In this document: positions 12,360 through 22,183 of the stretch, piece after piece | Position numbering within the stretch: position 1 is the stretch's first letter | Layout: every line of letters begins with the position of its first letter | Assembly: GCA_020740775.1 (NCBI GenBank) | Contig: JAHEWK010000002.1 | Span: 5,828,001-5,892,000 of the forward strand | Direction of reading: 5' to 3' | Origin: Ilyonectria destructans | Lineage: Eukaryota; Ascomycota; Sordariomycetes; Hypocreales; Nectriaceae | DNA length: 64,000 bases | Made by a program: the position numbers and the translations under genes | Notes under the pieces: model-generated | The model's database searches: none | The model's input: the letters and a program-made list of their open reading frames with translations, nothing else | What the model was told of the DNA's origin: nothing

Positions 12360-14152
12360 ATGCTCCTGGAATCAGTATTCATACCTGGGCCGCATGTGTT
12401 TCTGGTGCTCATTCTCTTGTCTGTTACCTCCCGCGGGGTCTACAATAGATACTGCCATGGCATAAATCATATCCCCGGTCCAACCTTTGCCTCATTGACT
12501 GATTGGTGGCGCTTGGTTGTGGTGGTTTGGGGTTGGCGACCAGAGCTAACACATATTCAACTCCATATGAAGTACGGCGACGTGGTTCGAATCGGCCCCA
12601 GAACCGTGATTGTCAGAGATCCAGAGGCGGTCCGAAAGATCTACGGGTTAAATGCAGGATATATTAAGGTAGCAAATGACACTGCCCAATACATATCTGG
12701 CTTGAATGGCTAACGAAAACCCAAAAAAACAGTCAGCGTTTTATCCTGTGCAGGAAATGGTTCTCAATGGAAAGGTTCAACCAGCCTTTTTTGCAACACA
12801 AGATGAAGCCTTCCACGCGAAGCTGCGACGTGCCGTTGCCAATGCCTATGCGATGAGTACCCTGGTTCATTTCGAACCACTCGTCGACTCGACAATTTCC
12901 GCTTTAACTCAGCAGCTGGACCAATACGCACAAGATCACGATGTGCGGGGACTCTTGGATTTAGGATCGTGGCTGCAGTGGTACGCATTTGATGTTATTG
13001 GCGAATTGACGTTCTCCAAGCGGTTGGGATTTCTCGATGAGGCCAGGGATATCGACCACATTATTGTCAATAACGAGAAGCTCCTCGATTACTTTGCAGC
13101 GGTATAATCTTCCCATCCAACCCTTATACATATTGTTTAAATATGACTAACACATATTCTTTCTGCTCGCGCTAGGTAGGCCAAGTGCCGTGGTTGGACC
13201 GTTGGCTACTCAAGAACCCCGTCCGATTATGGTTTACCAAACTTGGTATTGTCTCTGCCACCTCACCAGTTGGCGTGTTTGCAAAAGTACGGATGGCAGA
13301 GCGATTGTCCCAAAAAGATACACTTGAAAAGAACGAGAATACAGAGCAAATCGGCGAGTCTTTTGGTTCAAAGAAGAAGCCGAGGGACTTTCTATCGAGG
13401 TTCCTCGAGGCTCAAACGAAAGATCCGATCATCATGGACGACCGCCGCGTGACATCTTTTTGCTCACTCAATATGTTCGCTGGATCGGATACCACTGGAA
13501 TCTCCCTACGGGCGGTCTTTTACTACCTTTTGAAGCATCCTGAGAAGCTAACTAGGCTCATGCAGGAACTGGACGATCCAAAGCTCGGCGAGAGAGACCA
13601 GCCTGTTTCGTGGGGGGCCGCTCAGGGGTTGACTTACCTTTGGGCGGTCATTCAAGAGGCTCTTCGTCTCCACCCTGCTGTTGGACTCCCCCTTGAACGG
13701 ATTGTACCTGAAAATGGGCTCCAGTTCAATGATATAGTGATCCCCCCGGGTACCGTTGTCGGGACCACAGCATGGGGGCTGCATCACAGTGGATCGGTCT
13801 TTGGCCCGGACCCAGAGGCGTTTCGTCCTGAGAGGTGGATCGACAGCCCTAAGGACCAGCTCAAGCTAATGACCGGTATGTTCTTTACCTTTGGAATGGG
13901 TTCCAGGTCATGTATTGGCAAAAATATCAGCTTGTTAGAGATATACAAGCTGGTTCCCACGCTTCTTCGGCGATACAAGGTGATTCTTCATTCTGTCACC
14001 TATTTCTCGCCGATCCTATTTGGCTGATACTCCCATAGTTTTCACTCCCTACGGATAATAGTGACTGGAAGGTCCACAACGCTTGGTTCGCCAGACAGTC
14101 GGAGTTCGAGGTGAGAATTGAATTCCGAAAAGGAGAGAACGACAAGGGGTAG
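12360..14152 (+). CDS. Cytochrome P450 monooxygenase
   Basis: This is an ER-anchored haem monooxygenase. There are four exons: 12360-12668, 12733-13101, 13176-13979 and 14039-14152. All junctions are phase 0, giving 531 aa, the usual length for a fungal P450. An N-terminal membrane anchor (about residues 8-25) is followed by the proline hinge HIPGPTFAS. The I-helix oxygen-binding motif AGSDTT is near residues 328-333, the ExxR motif (EALR) near 387 and the PERW segment after it. The haem loop FTFGMGSRSCIGKN has its ligand Cys near 472. The last exon restores the normal family C-terminus (DWKVHNAWFARQ). Sequence style resembles fungal P450s of secondary metabolism or aromatic detoxification. 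The cluster motif in its promoter ties it to the monooxygenase/GST set. Confidence 0.93.
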
Positions 14153-14982
14153 TTCAAGCAAACCCTCTCTCATTGATCCATTGACGAAAATGAACTTCTA
14201 CCTTTATTGTGACGTTCCGTCAGGCGGCAAATGGAGATGTTTTGTCTAGTTTTTCCACACGAAGGACGGATGTTTGAGTTTGTTTGAACTCGGCGCGGCC
14301 ACGCACAGTGTTGAGTCATTGTCCTTGTCGGCACAATATTGCCAATTACGCTCATTTAAATGCTCCAGTATAACTTCTATTATGTCACATCTATCTATGG
14401 CAATAGCTGCTATCTATAGTAGTTATCGTTAAAAGACGGAGCTGTCATTGGCATACGAGGAATTATTTGCTTTTTCCTATTCAGCTGCTTTGATATTCAC
14501 ACCTAGCTGAACTGTTAGTCTGGGATGCCTTAGGCACCAACTATTGTATCTTTCTTCTATAACTACGGTCTTTACGGCCCTCAGCTAGCTAGAAATCAAG
14601 AGCTTCTATTCACATGTCAACGCACCTTTCTTGTCAGATGCCACATATTATGACCCATTGAGTTATACTCTACTACGCGAGAACCTCCATCGTCACAATA
14701 CTCCTATTTCAGGTTGGTATCCCCTGCAATGTTAGGACTACCGGGTAAACGTCTGGATCAAAGTCAGTTTCTAGGATGTGAATCTATATATGGACTTGTC
14801 CTTGTACTCCTATCTCCTTCAGTATATTGTTAACTTAATGGAGCATTTTCCAAGGGCCTCACATAGTCCACCTCGATCCGGGAGCCCTCTGTAACAGACA
14901 GTCTCGGTGTATATTATCTTGGGCATGACTCAATTTCCAATACTAAATAAACCAAAGCAAACCCCTAGCTACTGTCAGGTAT
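14153..14982. other. Gene-free region between convergent P450 and GST 2
   Basis: This 0.8 kb region lies between the 3' ends of two convergent genes. It is slightly AT-rich. I see no gene, repeat or site. Confidence 0.5.
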
Positions 14983-15884
14983 CTACTTGTTCACGGCGGA
15001 CTCGGCTTGAGTCTGAGCAAGTTTCTCTGCCCGCCTTCTCCTCACAATAGCTGCAAACTCGGCAGGATTCCAAAATTCCTTGACGCTCGGGTGATCATAC
15101 AGGGCATTGCTCCATTTCCAAAAATTCGGTGTCCTTTCTTTTAGCATTTCCGGCAATCCAGGCCAAATTATATTTTGGCTGGGGAGTCCCAAAAGTCTTG
15201 GGACTAGACCACCCAAGAGGACCTTTTAGTATAAGTTAGATAGTCAAGTCTTGAAATACAGAGATAGAGACGGGTGCATCAAGTCTGATAAGGTACCTCG
15301 ACGAGTGTAATGTGTTGCGATCCACCGTAGTATGGATTGGCGTTTGCAAGTAATGGCTCTAACCACTTCAGGATTGTATGGACAATATTTTCCGACAAGG
15401 CTCTCTTTGCCTCCATCGGTTCCGCACTGTAGGACAGGACCATGAGCGGGTAAATGTGGCCAACGTAAAGGTCAACGAAGAACTTATACTCTGCGCGCTG
15501 ATTGTAAGGAAAAGAGAAGTCAGCCGTCAAGATACAACATAAACCAATAAATTGGAAGGAAGAAAAATATGATATGTAGGAAGTTTGTCCAACTATTCTT
15601 ACTTGCAGTGGCCCGCCTTCTTCATCACTCCTCTTCACCAGGTGGCTGGGGTACAAATCTGAAAGATACTGCACGATCACAGCGCTTTCGCGCATAACCT
15701 CATTATCGAAGGTGATAGTCGGCACCTTTCCCAATGGGTTCAACTTGAGATACCATTCCGGCCGTGAAACATTCAGGTCTATTGGCACCTCCTCGAAGTC
15801 AATGCCGAGCTCACGCGCAAGGATATGGACCCGGACGGCCCAAGTCCCGCGATTCGTGTAAAGAGTGAATTTTCGATCCGACAT
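14983..15884 (-). CDS. URE2-like glutathione S-transferase (GST 2)
   Basis: This paralog of GST 1 has three exons (15884-15603, 15497-15297 and 15222-14983), giving 240 aa. It has the same thioredoxin-fold signature (YTNRGTWAVRVHI, RPEWYLKLNPLGKVPT), an ESAVIVQYL glutathione-site segment, and a helical C-terminal domain ending in a basic tail. Both intron positions match GST 1. Intron 1 (15602-15498, 105 nt) is a multiple of three and has no in-frame stop, so unspliced RNA would encode a 35-residue insertion between the two domains. Splice signals (GTAAGA, AATCAG) are good and comparison with GST 1 supports removal. The promoter carries two cluster motifs. It is expected to be cytosolic and to conjugate or reduce a pathway electrophile. 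Confidence 0.88.
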
Positions 15885-16787
15885 GTTTTGTAGAGGCTGT
15901 CTACTTTCTCTTGCGGACTGTGTAGTACTCAGTAGTGTTGAAGCGGAGTTATTGGTTTGATGTCAGAAGATGTGTGAAAACTTCCAAGGCTCTCGATTCT
16001 TTTATTTAATAATGCTTCTCTCTTACTTATTCGTAGGGATGAGCGAGCACCTTGCGGAAATTCCGCAAATTTAGGAGATGCGGCGGACTATCCGCGCTTA
16101 GTTCTGAGGCTTAGAGTGGGATGCTGGCGGAGTGGAAGGCAGAAATGGAAATATTCGTCGGCATGGGGTTCCTACTTTGAACGCCCTGCAGTTAATATGT
16201 CTTTCCGCAAGGATGGAAACTACTCAACGCTAGGAAGAGCGATGGTGGAAATAGCTTGGCTTAGAGGTCAATGACTTCAACCAGTGGATATTCAACTCAA
16301 CTTGAGCCGCAATTGATCAACTCCAGTGGAGATTATGGTTGATCAAGTCAACTCAACGCAGCTGAGGCATTCGTTTGATTGAATTGAATGGTTTACATCC
16401 TTGTCCTTCCGTGATCCAAGGATACAGGTCTAGGCACCAAGCCATTGCGGGTGCAACTCCATATCAAAAGACGGGATTTGGATGGTTTTTAAAACGCAAG
16501 TGGCAAGACATCACAGCCATAATACTATCACCTAGGGATCCAAAGTCATGCAATTCATTTACCTGCTTATTCGTAGAGCAAACTGAGAACTGGAGAAATG
16601 AAAGTTCTCAGTGACCACACACATCGCGAATCAGACTGGTAAATTGGAGAATAGCCGTGGTACTAGGTTCGGCAAATCATTCGCAGAGAAATTTAAATCA
16701 ACGTTTGAGACTAAGACATTTGAATTCCGCGCGGATCATAGGAACCACAAATCAACACCAATATAGCTGAGGCTAGACTCCGAGTGA
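15885..16787. promoter_or_regulatory. GST 2 promoter with two GCGG-N5-CCG sites, plus spacer
   Basis: CGG-AAATT-CCG at 16055-16065 (within the perfect palindrome TGCGGAAATTCCGCA) and CGG-ACTAT-CCG at 16084-16094 are both flanked by G and C. They lie 171 and 200 bp upstream of the ATG at 15884. Positions 16100-16787 hold no supported gene. Confidence 0.62.
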
Positions 16788-17906
16788 TCATGGAACCTCG
16801 ACACGTCCAATTTGCAGGTTGCTAAAGTCCAGTTCTGCCACAGCCTCGATGTCGGGTATAGGTCCCAAAGGTGTAATAGCTCGGGGATTTATATCATAAT
16901 GGCTCTTCGTGTCTAGCAGGAGAAATGTTAGCACATTGGTTCAAGCTGGAGTGGACATTGCCATTGAACCACTTACAGTTCTCCTTGATGTGTTTAAAAT
17001 TGGTGCAGCCTTTGAAACCAGAGACTCTCCAGTATAGGTGCCTCAGCCAAGCATTTATGACTGGATAATTGTGGCGGATGGTGCCCAGGTTACATTTGAA
17101 ATGTTGTACATAGACTGTATCGAACCTGACTATCGTCACGTAAGCTCTGATATCCAACTCGCTCATATCAGCTCCCATAATGTAAGGGCCTCCATTACTC
17201 GCAATCAGTGCCTCGAGCCTGTTCAGGGCGTGGAACACGGGCCTAACTGCCTTGTCGTATCCTTCTTGCGTTTTGGCAAACCCGGTCTGATACACGCCAG
17301 AATTGAGATCAGACTGTAACCAGGTGGAAATCTCGTCAATCTGAGGCGCGATCCTATTCGGGTATAGGTTGAGATCGCGACTCAGGGAGCTTTGCGGTAG
17401 AATACTGTCGAATGCATGCGGGAGCCACCGAAGCATCTCGGCAGACTCGTTACTCACGATTGTTTCACCCACCGTGTCCCAGAGTAATGGAACGGAGTAT
17501 CGCCCCTTGTAGTCCTTGTCGGCTCGGAAGTAGACCTCATGTAAGTATTCACTGTTAAAAATACCATCCACTGTAGCCCCAGGATAGTCTTCATTGGATG
17601 TTGGAAACTTCCAACCCGGCCATCCGTGCTCATCGCCTTTAGGATATGGCATGACAACTGAAATAGGGATAATCTCTGTCAGTCCTGCCAGGTGGCGCAC
17701 AAGGTTGACTCTTTGTGCCCAGGGACAGAAGAGTCCTAGTGATCAGCAGTCAGACCAAATTACAGGAATCAGAGATGGAGTGTAAGATGTTTACCAATGT
17801 AGAGATGGTAACGACTAGGAGCCGGTGGGAAAGGGCCATCATCAGTGATAACGCCGTGCCATCCATCGGCTGTTCCAGACTTGTGTATTTCTTGCGTGGG
17901 TGCCAT
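16788..17906 (-). CDS. Glutathionyl-hydroquinone reductase (xi-class GST, ECM4/PcpF type)
   Basis: This enzyme removes glutathione from S-glutathionyl-hydroquinones, regenerating the hydroquinone. The exons are 17906-17795, 17735-16977 and 16912-16788, with introns of 59 and 64 nt, giving 331 aa. The catalytic motif (LFCPWAQR, Cys near residue 41) is rebuilt exactly across the first splice junction. Further family marks are GWPGW, the NSEYL segment and the VPLLWD segment that precedes the ESAEMLR glutathione site. The C-terminal exon gives the family ending (INPRAITPLGP). In bacteria, PcpF does this repair step in pentachlorophenol degradation. Here it sits beside phenol hydroxylases and GSTs, so a quinone-conjugate repair role is likely. 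One cluster motif lies about 230 bp upstream. Confidence 0.92.
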
Positions 17907-18421
17907 TGCCGTTGATTTTATAGGCTGAGAATTCGCGTCTTAGACCCTGTTCCTGTGGGTTCATGCTATTTGATTGAAGAATGGGATGACGGAAGGTGGT
18001 GCATGAGTTGGTGACTGCACCTTTATTTGTGTAATTTCGTGAAATGTCTAACAAAATTGCACCATCGGTAACGCATTATCAAGCCGCAAACTCCGTTACA
18101 CTTGTTGCGGTAAAATTATCTTAACTCCCCGCTCGGCGGTTTGGCCGCTCGAGTGAAACCTGTTTCACATAGGAACGGGTAAATTTACATAGTAATTGAC
18201 TTTTCGGCTCGCAAGGTAATTTAATTCTTTCCTTTGCTACAAGTCTATCAGTCAATTCACTCTCTCGAACCATAGGCTAGGGACAACGAGTCTAACACCG
18301 CTATGTGATTACTGCGTTCTCTGTGCCGGTGGCCTGCTAATAAAATAAATTTGCAACTATCAAATGGCTTATCACTACTAACATTTGAACCAGAGCTCAA
18401 TTTTAGCCATAATATGCCTAC
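17907..18421. promoter_or_regulatory. Promoter of the glutathionyl-hydroquinone reductase with one GCGG-N5-CCG site
   Basis: CGG-TTTGG-CCG at 18137-18147 is flanked by G and C and lies 231 bp upstream of the ATG at 17906. The rest of the 515-bp spacer, including the 3' end of the next gene, shows nothing else. Confidence 0.55.
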
Positions 18422-19221
18422 TCACTGTACCTGAAGCCATTGACGAAACCAATGCACCGCTGCGTTTTTTGCTCTTTCCATCCCATCTCTCTCTGCAGGG
18501 TTTCTTGAATCCCCACGGATTGCAAACGCATGCTCAAGTCCAGGAAAGAACTGATAGTCGTAAGCAACGCCCAAAGTTGGAATAGTCTGGTTACTAAAGG
18601 CTTTAAGCTCCTCGGTAAACATAGGATCGAGCTCTGGCGATAGAATTTGAACGGGCACGTCGATATTTTGGATTTCTTCCTTGGTTAAGTCGGTCGGATG
18701 GGCAGTGGAAATGCAATCAACAACCTGACTTCCTTTCGCACCGAGCCGGAAAACACCCCAGCCTCCATAGCAGAACCCAATGGCCCCAAGCCGTTGATAT
18801 GTAGAGCGTAAGGCCCTGGCGCAATTAAAAATCTCCGGCTCTCTGATGGCTTTGGAGTTTCGTTTTGTGAAACTGGGTATATCTAACTTGTGGAATTGGC
18901 TTTGGTCCGAGAGAATCTCCGCTGAAATAACCTCGCCCCCGAAACTATTAAAAGAAACACGACCGTCAATAATCTGTCGCCAATGGGGGTGCATAGATAA
19001 GCTTACAAGTCGGGGATGTAGACAGTAGCATTAACCTCTTCAGCATAATGATCAGCTAGAAGCCGAGTATTTCGAAATGTCCAACCAAAGAGATCATGAA
19101 TAATCATGATAGCCACTGTATCGTTTGAGCCTGTAACGTAACAGCTTCTGCCGGCAAGCGAAGTGACATGCCCTTTCGGGTCGGCGTCCCACCGAAAACC
19201 CTTCAGGCAGCATTCAGCCAT
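18422..19221 (-). CDS. Dienelactone hydrolase family protein
   Basis: This is an alpha/beta-hydrolase. In the bacterial chlorocatechol pathway (TfdE/ClcD) the family opens dienelactones to maleylacetates. Exon 1 (19221-19007) and exon 2 (18944-18422) are separated by a 62-nt intron (GTAAGC...TTTAATAG), and the join gives YIPDFFGGEV. The product is 245 aa, the family's usual size. The nucleophile elbow GFCYGG holds the catalytic Cys, LDPMF the acid residue and GLEHAFA the His, so the Cys-Asp-His triad is intact. The ATG at 19221 is preferred, as the frame has no ATG further upstream. Fungal members act on varied esters and lactones, so the exact substrate is open. Two cluster motifs are upstream. 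Confidence 0.9.
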
Positions 19222-20002
19222 TGTGTGTTGAGCGTCTGCCACGTTTGTCCTGACCCAGCGTAATGCTGTAGGTGAGAAAGCAGTTTCTTCTTCTTTGTTA
19301 TTTTCTTTCTCCTCTTTACCCCGCTACATTATATATTGCGAGGGTTCCACTAGCAGAGAACATCGTGCTCCGGCCGAACCGCTCAGGCGGAAGAATGCCG
19401 CAATGATGTTTGCCGAGGAAGAGGGAAGCGCCAGGGTCGTCAGCGAACCAATGAAGGGAGGAGTTTGCTTCCGGCGGAAGTCCCGCAATGTATTTAGTGT
19501 GCAGCTAAATGTTGCTTTCACTTAATTTCCGGCGGGTTTTCCGAGCGAACTAAGTTCGCGTACGGCCGAATCTTTCGTGTGGATTCCCTCTCTTAGCGCC
19601 TATCCCATCCACAAAGTGGCGAAGGAGATCTACCAGGGATACAATTTAGTGGCCAAAAAATGAGCCCACCGCCAAGAAAGGTCCAACCTCAGAATATTTG
19701 CCGCTTACTGTGCTGGCCTCCTGATAGGTGTGCTGTAATGCCAAGGCAACTAGGCTAGTTTGACAAGGTCGCGGGGACACTCCGCAAGTGCCTATCCGAC
19801 CCGGCTTCGCGTCCGCGTGTACGTAGCCCAGAGAGCTATGCCGTACTTGGATGATTCCATTATCTCGTTATTGATCGCTTCGTATGACTCTCGATAACGC
19901 GATGCTATATAGTTAAATAGATCAGATATGTCCGAGTCCCATCTGAAATACGTGCTTCATAACTATCTTGACTCTTTTTCTTACAACTCAAAATTAATAA
20001 CC
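19222..20002. promoter_or_regulatory. Bidirectional promoter (hydrolase/nitroreductase) with two GCGG-N5-CCG sites
   Basis: CGG-AAGTC-CCG (19475-19485, flanked by G and C) and CGG-GTTTT-CCG (19533-19543, preceded by G) lie 254 and 312 bp upstream of the hydrolase and about 460-520 bp upstream of the nitroreductase. A looser GCGG-N7-CCGC (19771-19785) lies nearer the nitroreductase start. Confidence 0.58.
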
Positions 20003-20720
20003 ATGTCTGATCAATTTATTGAATATGTCAGGACGCGCCGATCGGCATATGCCATTCAGAAATCGTCTCCCATCCCTGATGACAAGATTATTGAAATCGT
20101 CACCGAATCCACGAAGCATTGCCCAAGCTCTCTAAACTTGATGCCCGGACGAACCGTTCTTCTCCTCGGGGCCGAGCATCAAAAGTTCTGGGGAATAGCC
20201 GATCAAGTGCAAAAAGTCAAGCTGAGTCCTGAGGATTATGCAGCATCGTCGGCGAGGATTCAGGGATTTGCTGCTGGCTACGGGACGGTAAGCATCCCGA
20301 ACTCAGAAAGCCGCACCTTCTGACTAAGCGCACGCCAGGTTTTATTTTTCATAGAACAAGAAGCTGTCGCAGAATTGGCCATCAAGCATCCAAAGATCGC
20401 CTTGAAAGCACAGCAGTTCGCCGAGCACACAACCGCCATGAATCAATACATCGGTATGTTGAAATCCGCGGATGCTGCGGACTCCATCTCTATGACCTTC
20501 AACACCTAACACCATAAAAGTTTGGACTGCGTTAACTCTAGAGGGATTTGGATGTTCCCTCCAACATCAAAACCCTACCGTTAACGCCAAAACACGCGAG
20601 GCTTGGGATCTACCGGAGACTTGGATACTTACGGCTCAGCTTGTCTTTGGGGAGAAGGTATCGCCCCCAAAAGAGAAGACATTCACAACACTCGGAGATA
20701 AGGTTAAGGTGTTCAAATGA
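20003..20720 (+). CDS. Nitroreductase family protein (HBN1/FRM2-like)
   Basis: This is a small FMN-dependent nitroreductase-fold enzyme, which could reduce nitroaromatics or quinones. Three exons, 20003-20287, 20339-20453 and 20521-20720, give 199 aa, the normal length. The N-terminal RTRRSAYAI FMN-phosphate motif, the PSSLN motif and, after splicing, the WTALTLEGFGCSLQHQNP and WILTAQLVFG segments match the fungal/bacterial HBN1-like subfamily. An upstream in-frame ATG (19928) would add 25 residues. The second ATG (ACCATGTC, 20003) was chosen because family members start close to the RRS motif. It is the last cluster gene on the right, divergent from the dienelactone-hydrolase-like gene. Confidence 0.87.
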
Positions 20721-22183
20721 ACCCGAAAAATCTAAAATGAGTGGCGCTAGGAAGCTAAATTCAATTCCATTTTTGATAATGCGCCGGTTTATTTTTAAGA
20801 CTATTGCTTATTGAAATTTGACAAACTATTGCGCAATGCCAATCGCCGTTCCGGTCTGCTTTTACAAGTCGAAATTGATAGGACACTTCAAGTGCTACTT
20901 CTTGGTGGATGTCTGAAATCGAGTTGAGCCCGTCGAATAACGCAGTTAAAGTAGTGATCCATTATTTATTTCGAATCCAAGAAGGGGATTAAGAGAGTAG
21001 GCTAGGTCTACTACCAATGCCGATTATACTGGTGTAATACATAAGCAAACAATATCCATCGATGATAGTAATATATATATAATCTTATTCTAGAGAAAGT
21101 CCCATCGTCTGGAAAAATTGGAAATGGTTTAATTGTTTCAATCCCAGTTACTACATATGCTGAATAAAGTGGTAGACAGACAGATAACATAGAAAAATTG
21201 AAAGATATGTGAGATTATATGCAGGGGATAGTGATTCAATTGAGTAAGCTTAAGTTTTATAGATAATTGGAGAATTCCCGAATCTCGTTGGTCACTCTTT
21301 CTCTCCCGCAGACTCTCTATTTTCCTTTGCGTACATTACTAGGTATTACACTTGCGATCTAAAGTGAAACACGTGAAGAACAACCGAGAAAGAGTGCTCT
21401 GGAGTAAGCTCTGGGGCATTCAGGTATCCATGTGTGAATTCTATAGGCGTATACAGAAGCGGTTAGTCTATAATAGCAATTTATAAATAGAATGCCAAAT
21501 TGGCAATACGGCGGCGTATTAACTGGCCTAATCAATTTCCTTGGGGGCCCCAACATCGGCCGGTCCCCGCCAGTGTGCAACTACTGAGTCCTCCGCTGGG
21601 CTGTTAAGAGCCGACAATCCCCTACGGGTTGATAGCTGCTGACAACTGAGGGGAGACGCCTTACGAATGAGAGAAGGGAGGAAACATAACCGCCTGCTTT
21701 TTTTATCGCGGCCTGTTCTCTTGTTGGTTCTATTCCAAGGAGAATGCATCACGCTAGGTGCAGCCACAGCGGTAATAGAGCGCTACTTGTCGCCCCCAAC
21801 AATCCGGTCAAGCCCCGGGCCCAATTGATTTGAAACACAGTGAGTGAGATGGGCCTACATGAAGAAACTATGCCCAATATTAGAACCAATGTGCATTCAG
21901 CTGAGAGAGGGGGGGCGGCAAACGTTTCAATAAACGCCCAATGGGCTTGAAAATGACACCGACCCGCCTGTCAGCTTGAAAGTGAGGCGGAATGTACTTT
22001 GGGCTGAGGAACAGGAAGCGCTTATGTCGTATTAAAAAGCGTCGTCTCTTTGTGACAGCTTGCAATTCAGCCTCTCAGTGACATCACCTTATCATACCTA
22101 TCCTTGTCGCATAACCCAATACTCCAACTTCTAATCCACACTTTTCACTCCCACCCAGCATCGAAACTCAGGCCGACGCTGAC
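20721..22183. other. Gene-free region before the NLR gene
   Basis: This 1.5 kb region is partly AT-rich (about 20990-21260). No supported exon, RNA gene or GCGG-N5-CCG site was found. The last ~150 bp are presumably the NLR promoter. Confidence 0.5.

Noticed and set aside
19771..19785. GCGG-N7-CCGC near the nitroreductase start
   Set aside because: The spacing differs from the 5 bp of the other sites. It may be chance, so it was not counted in the motif set.
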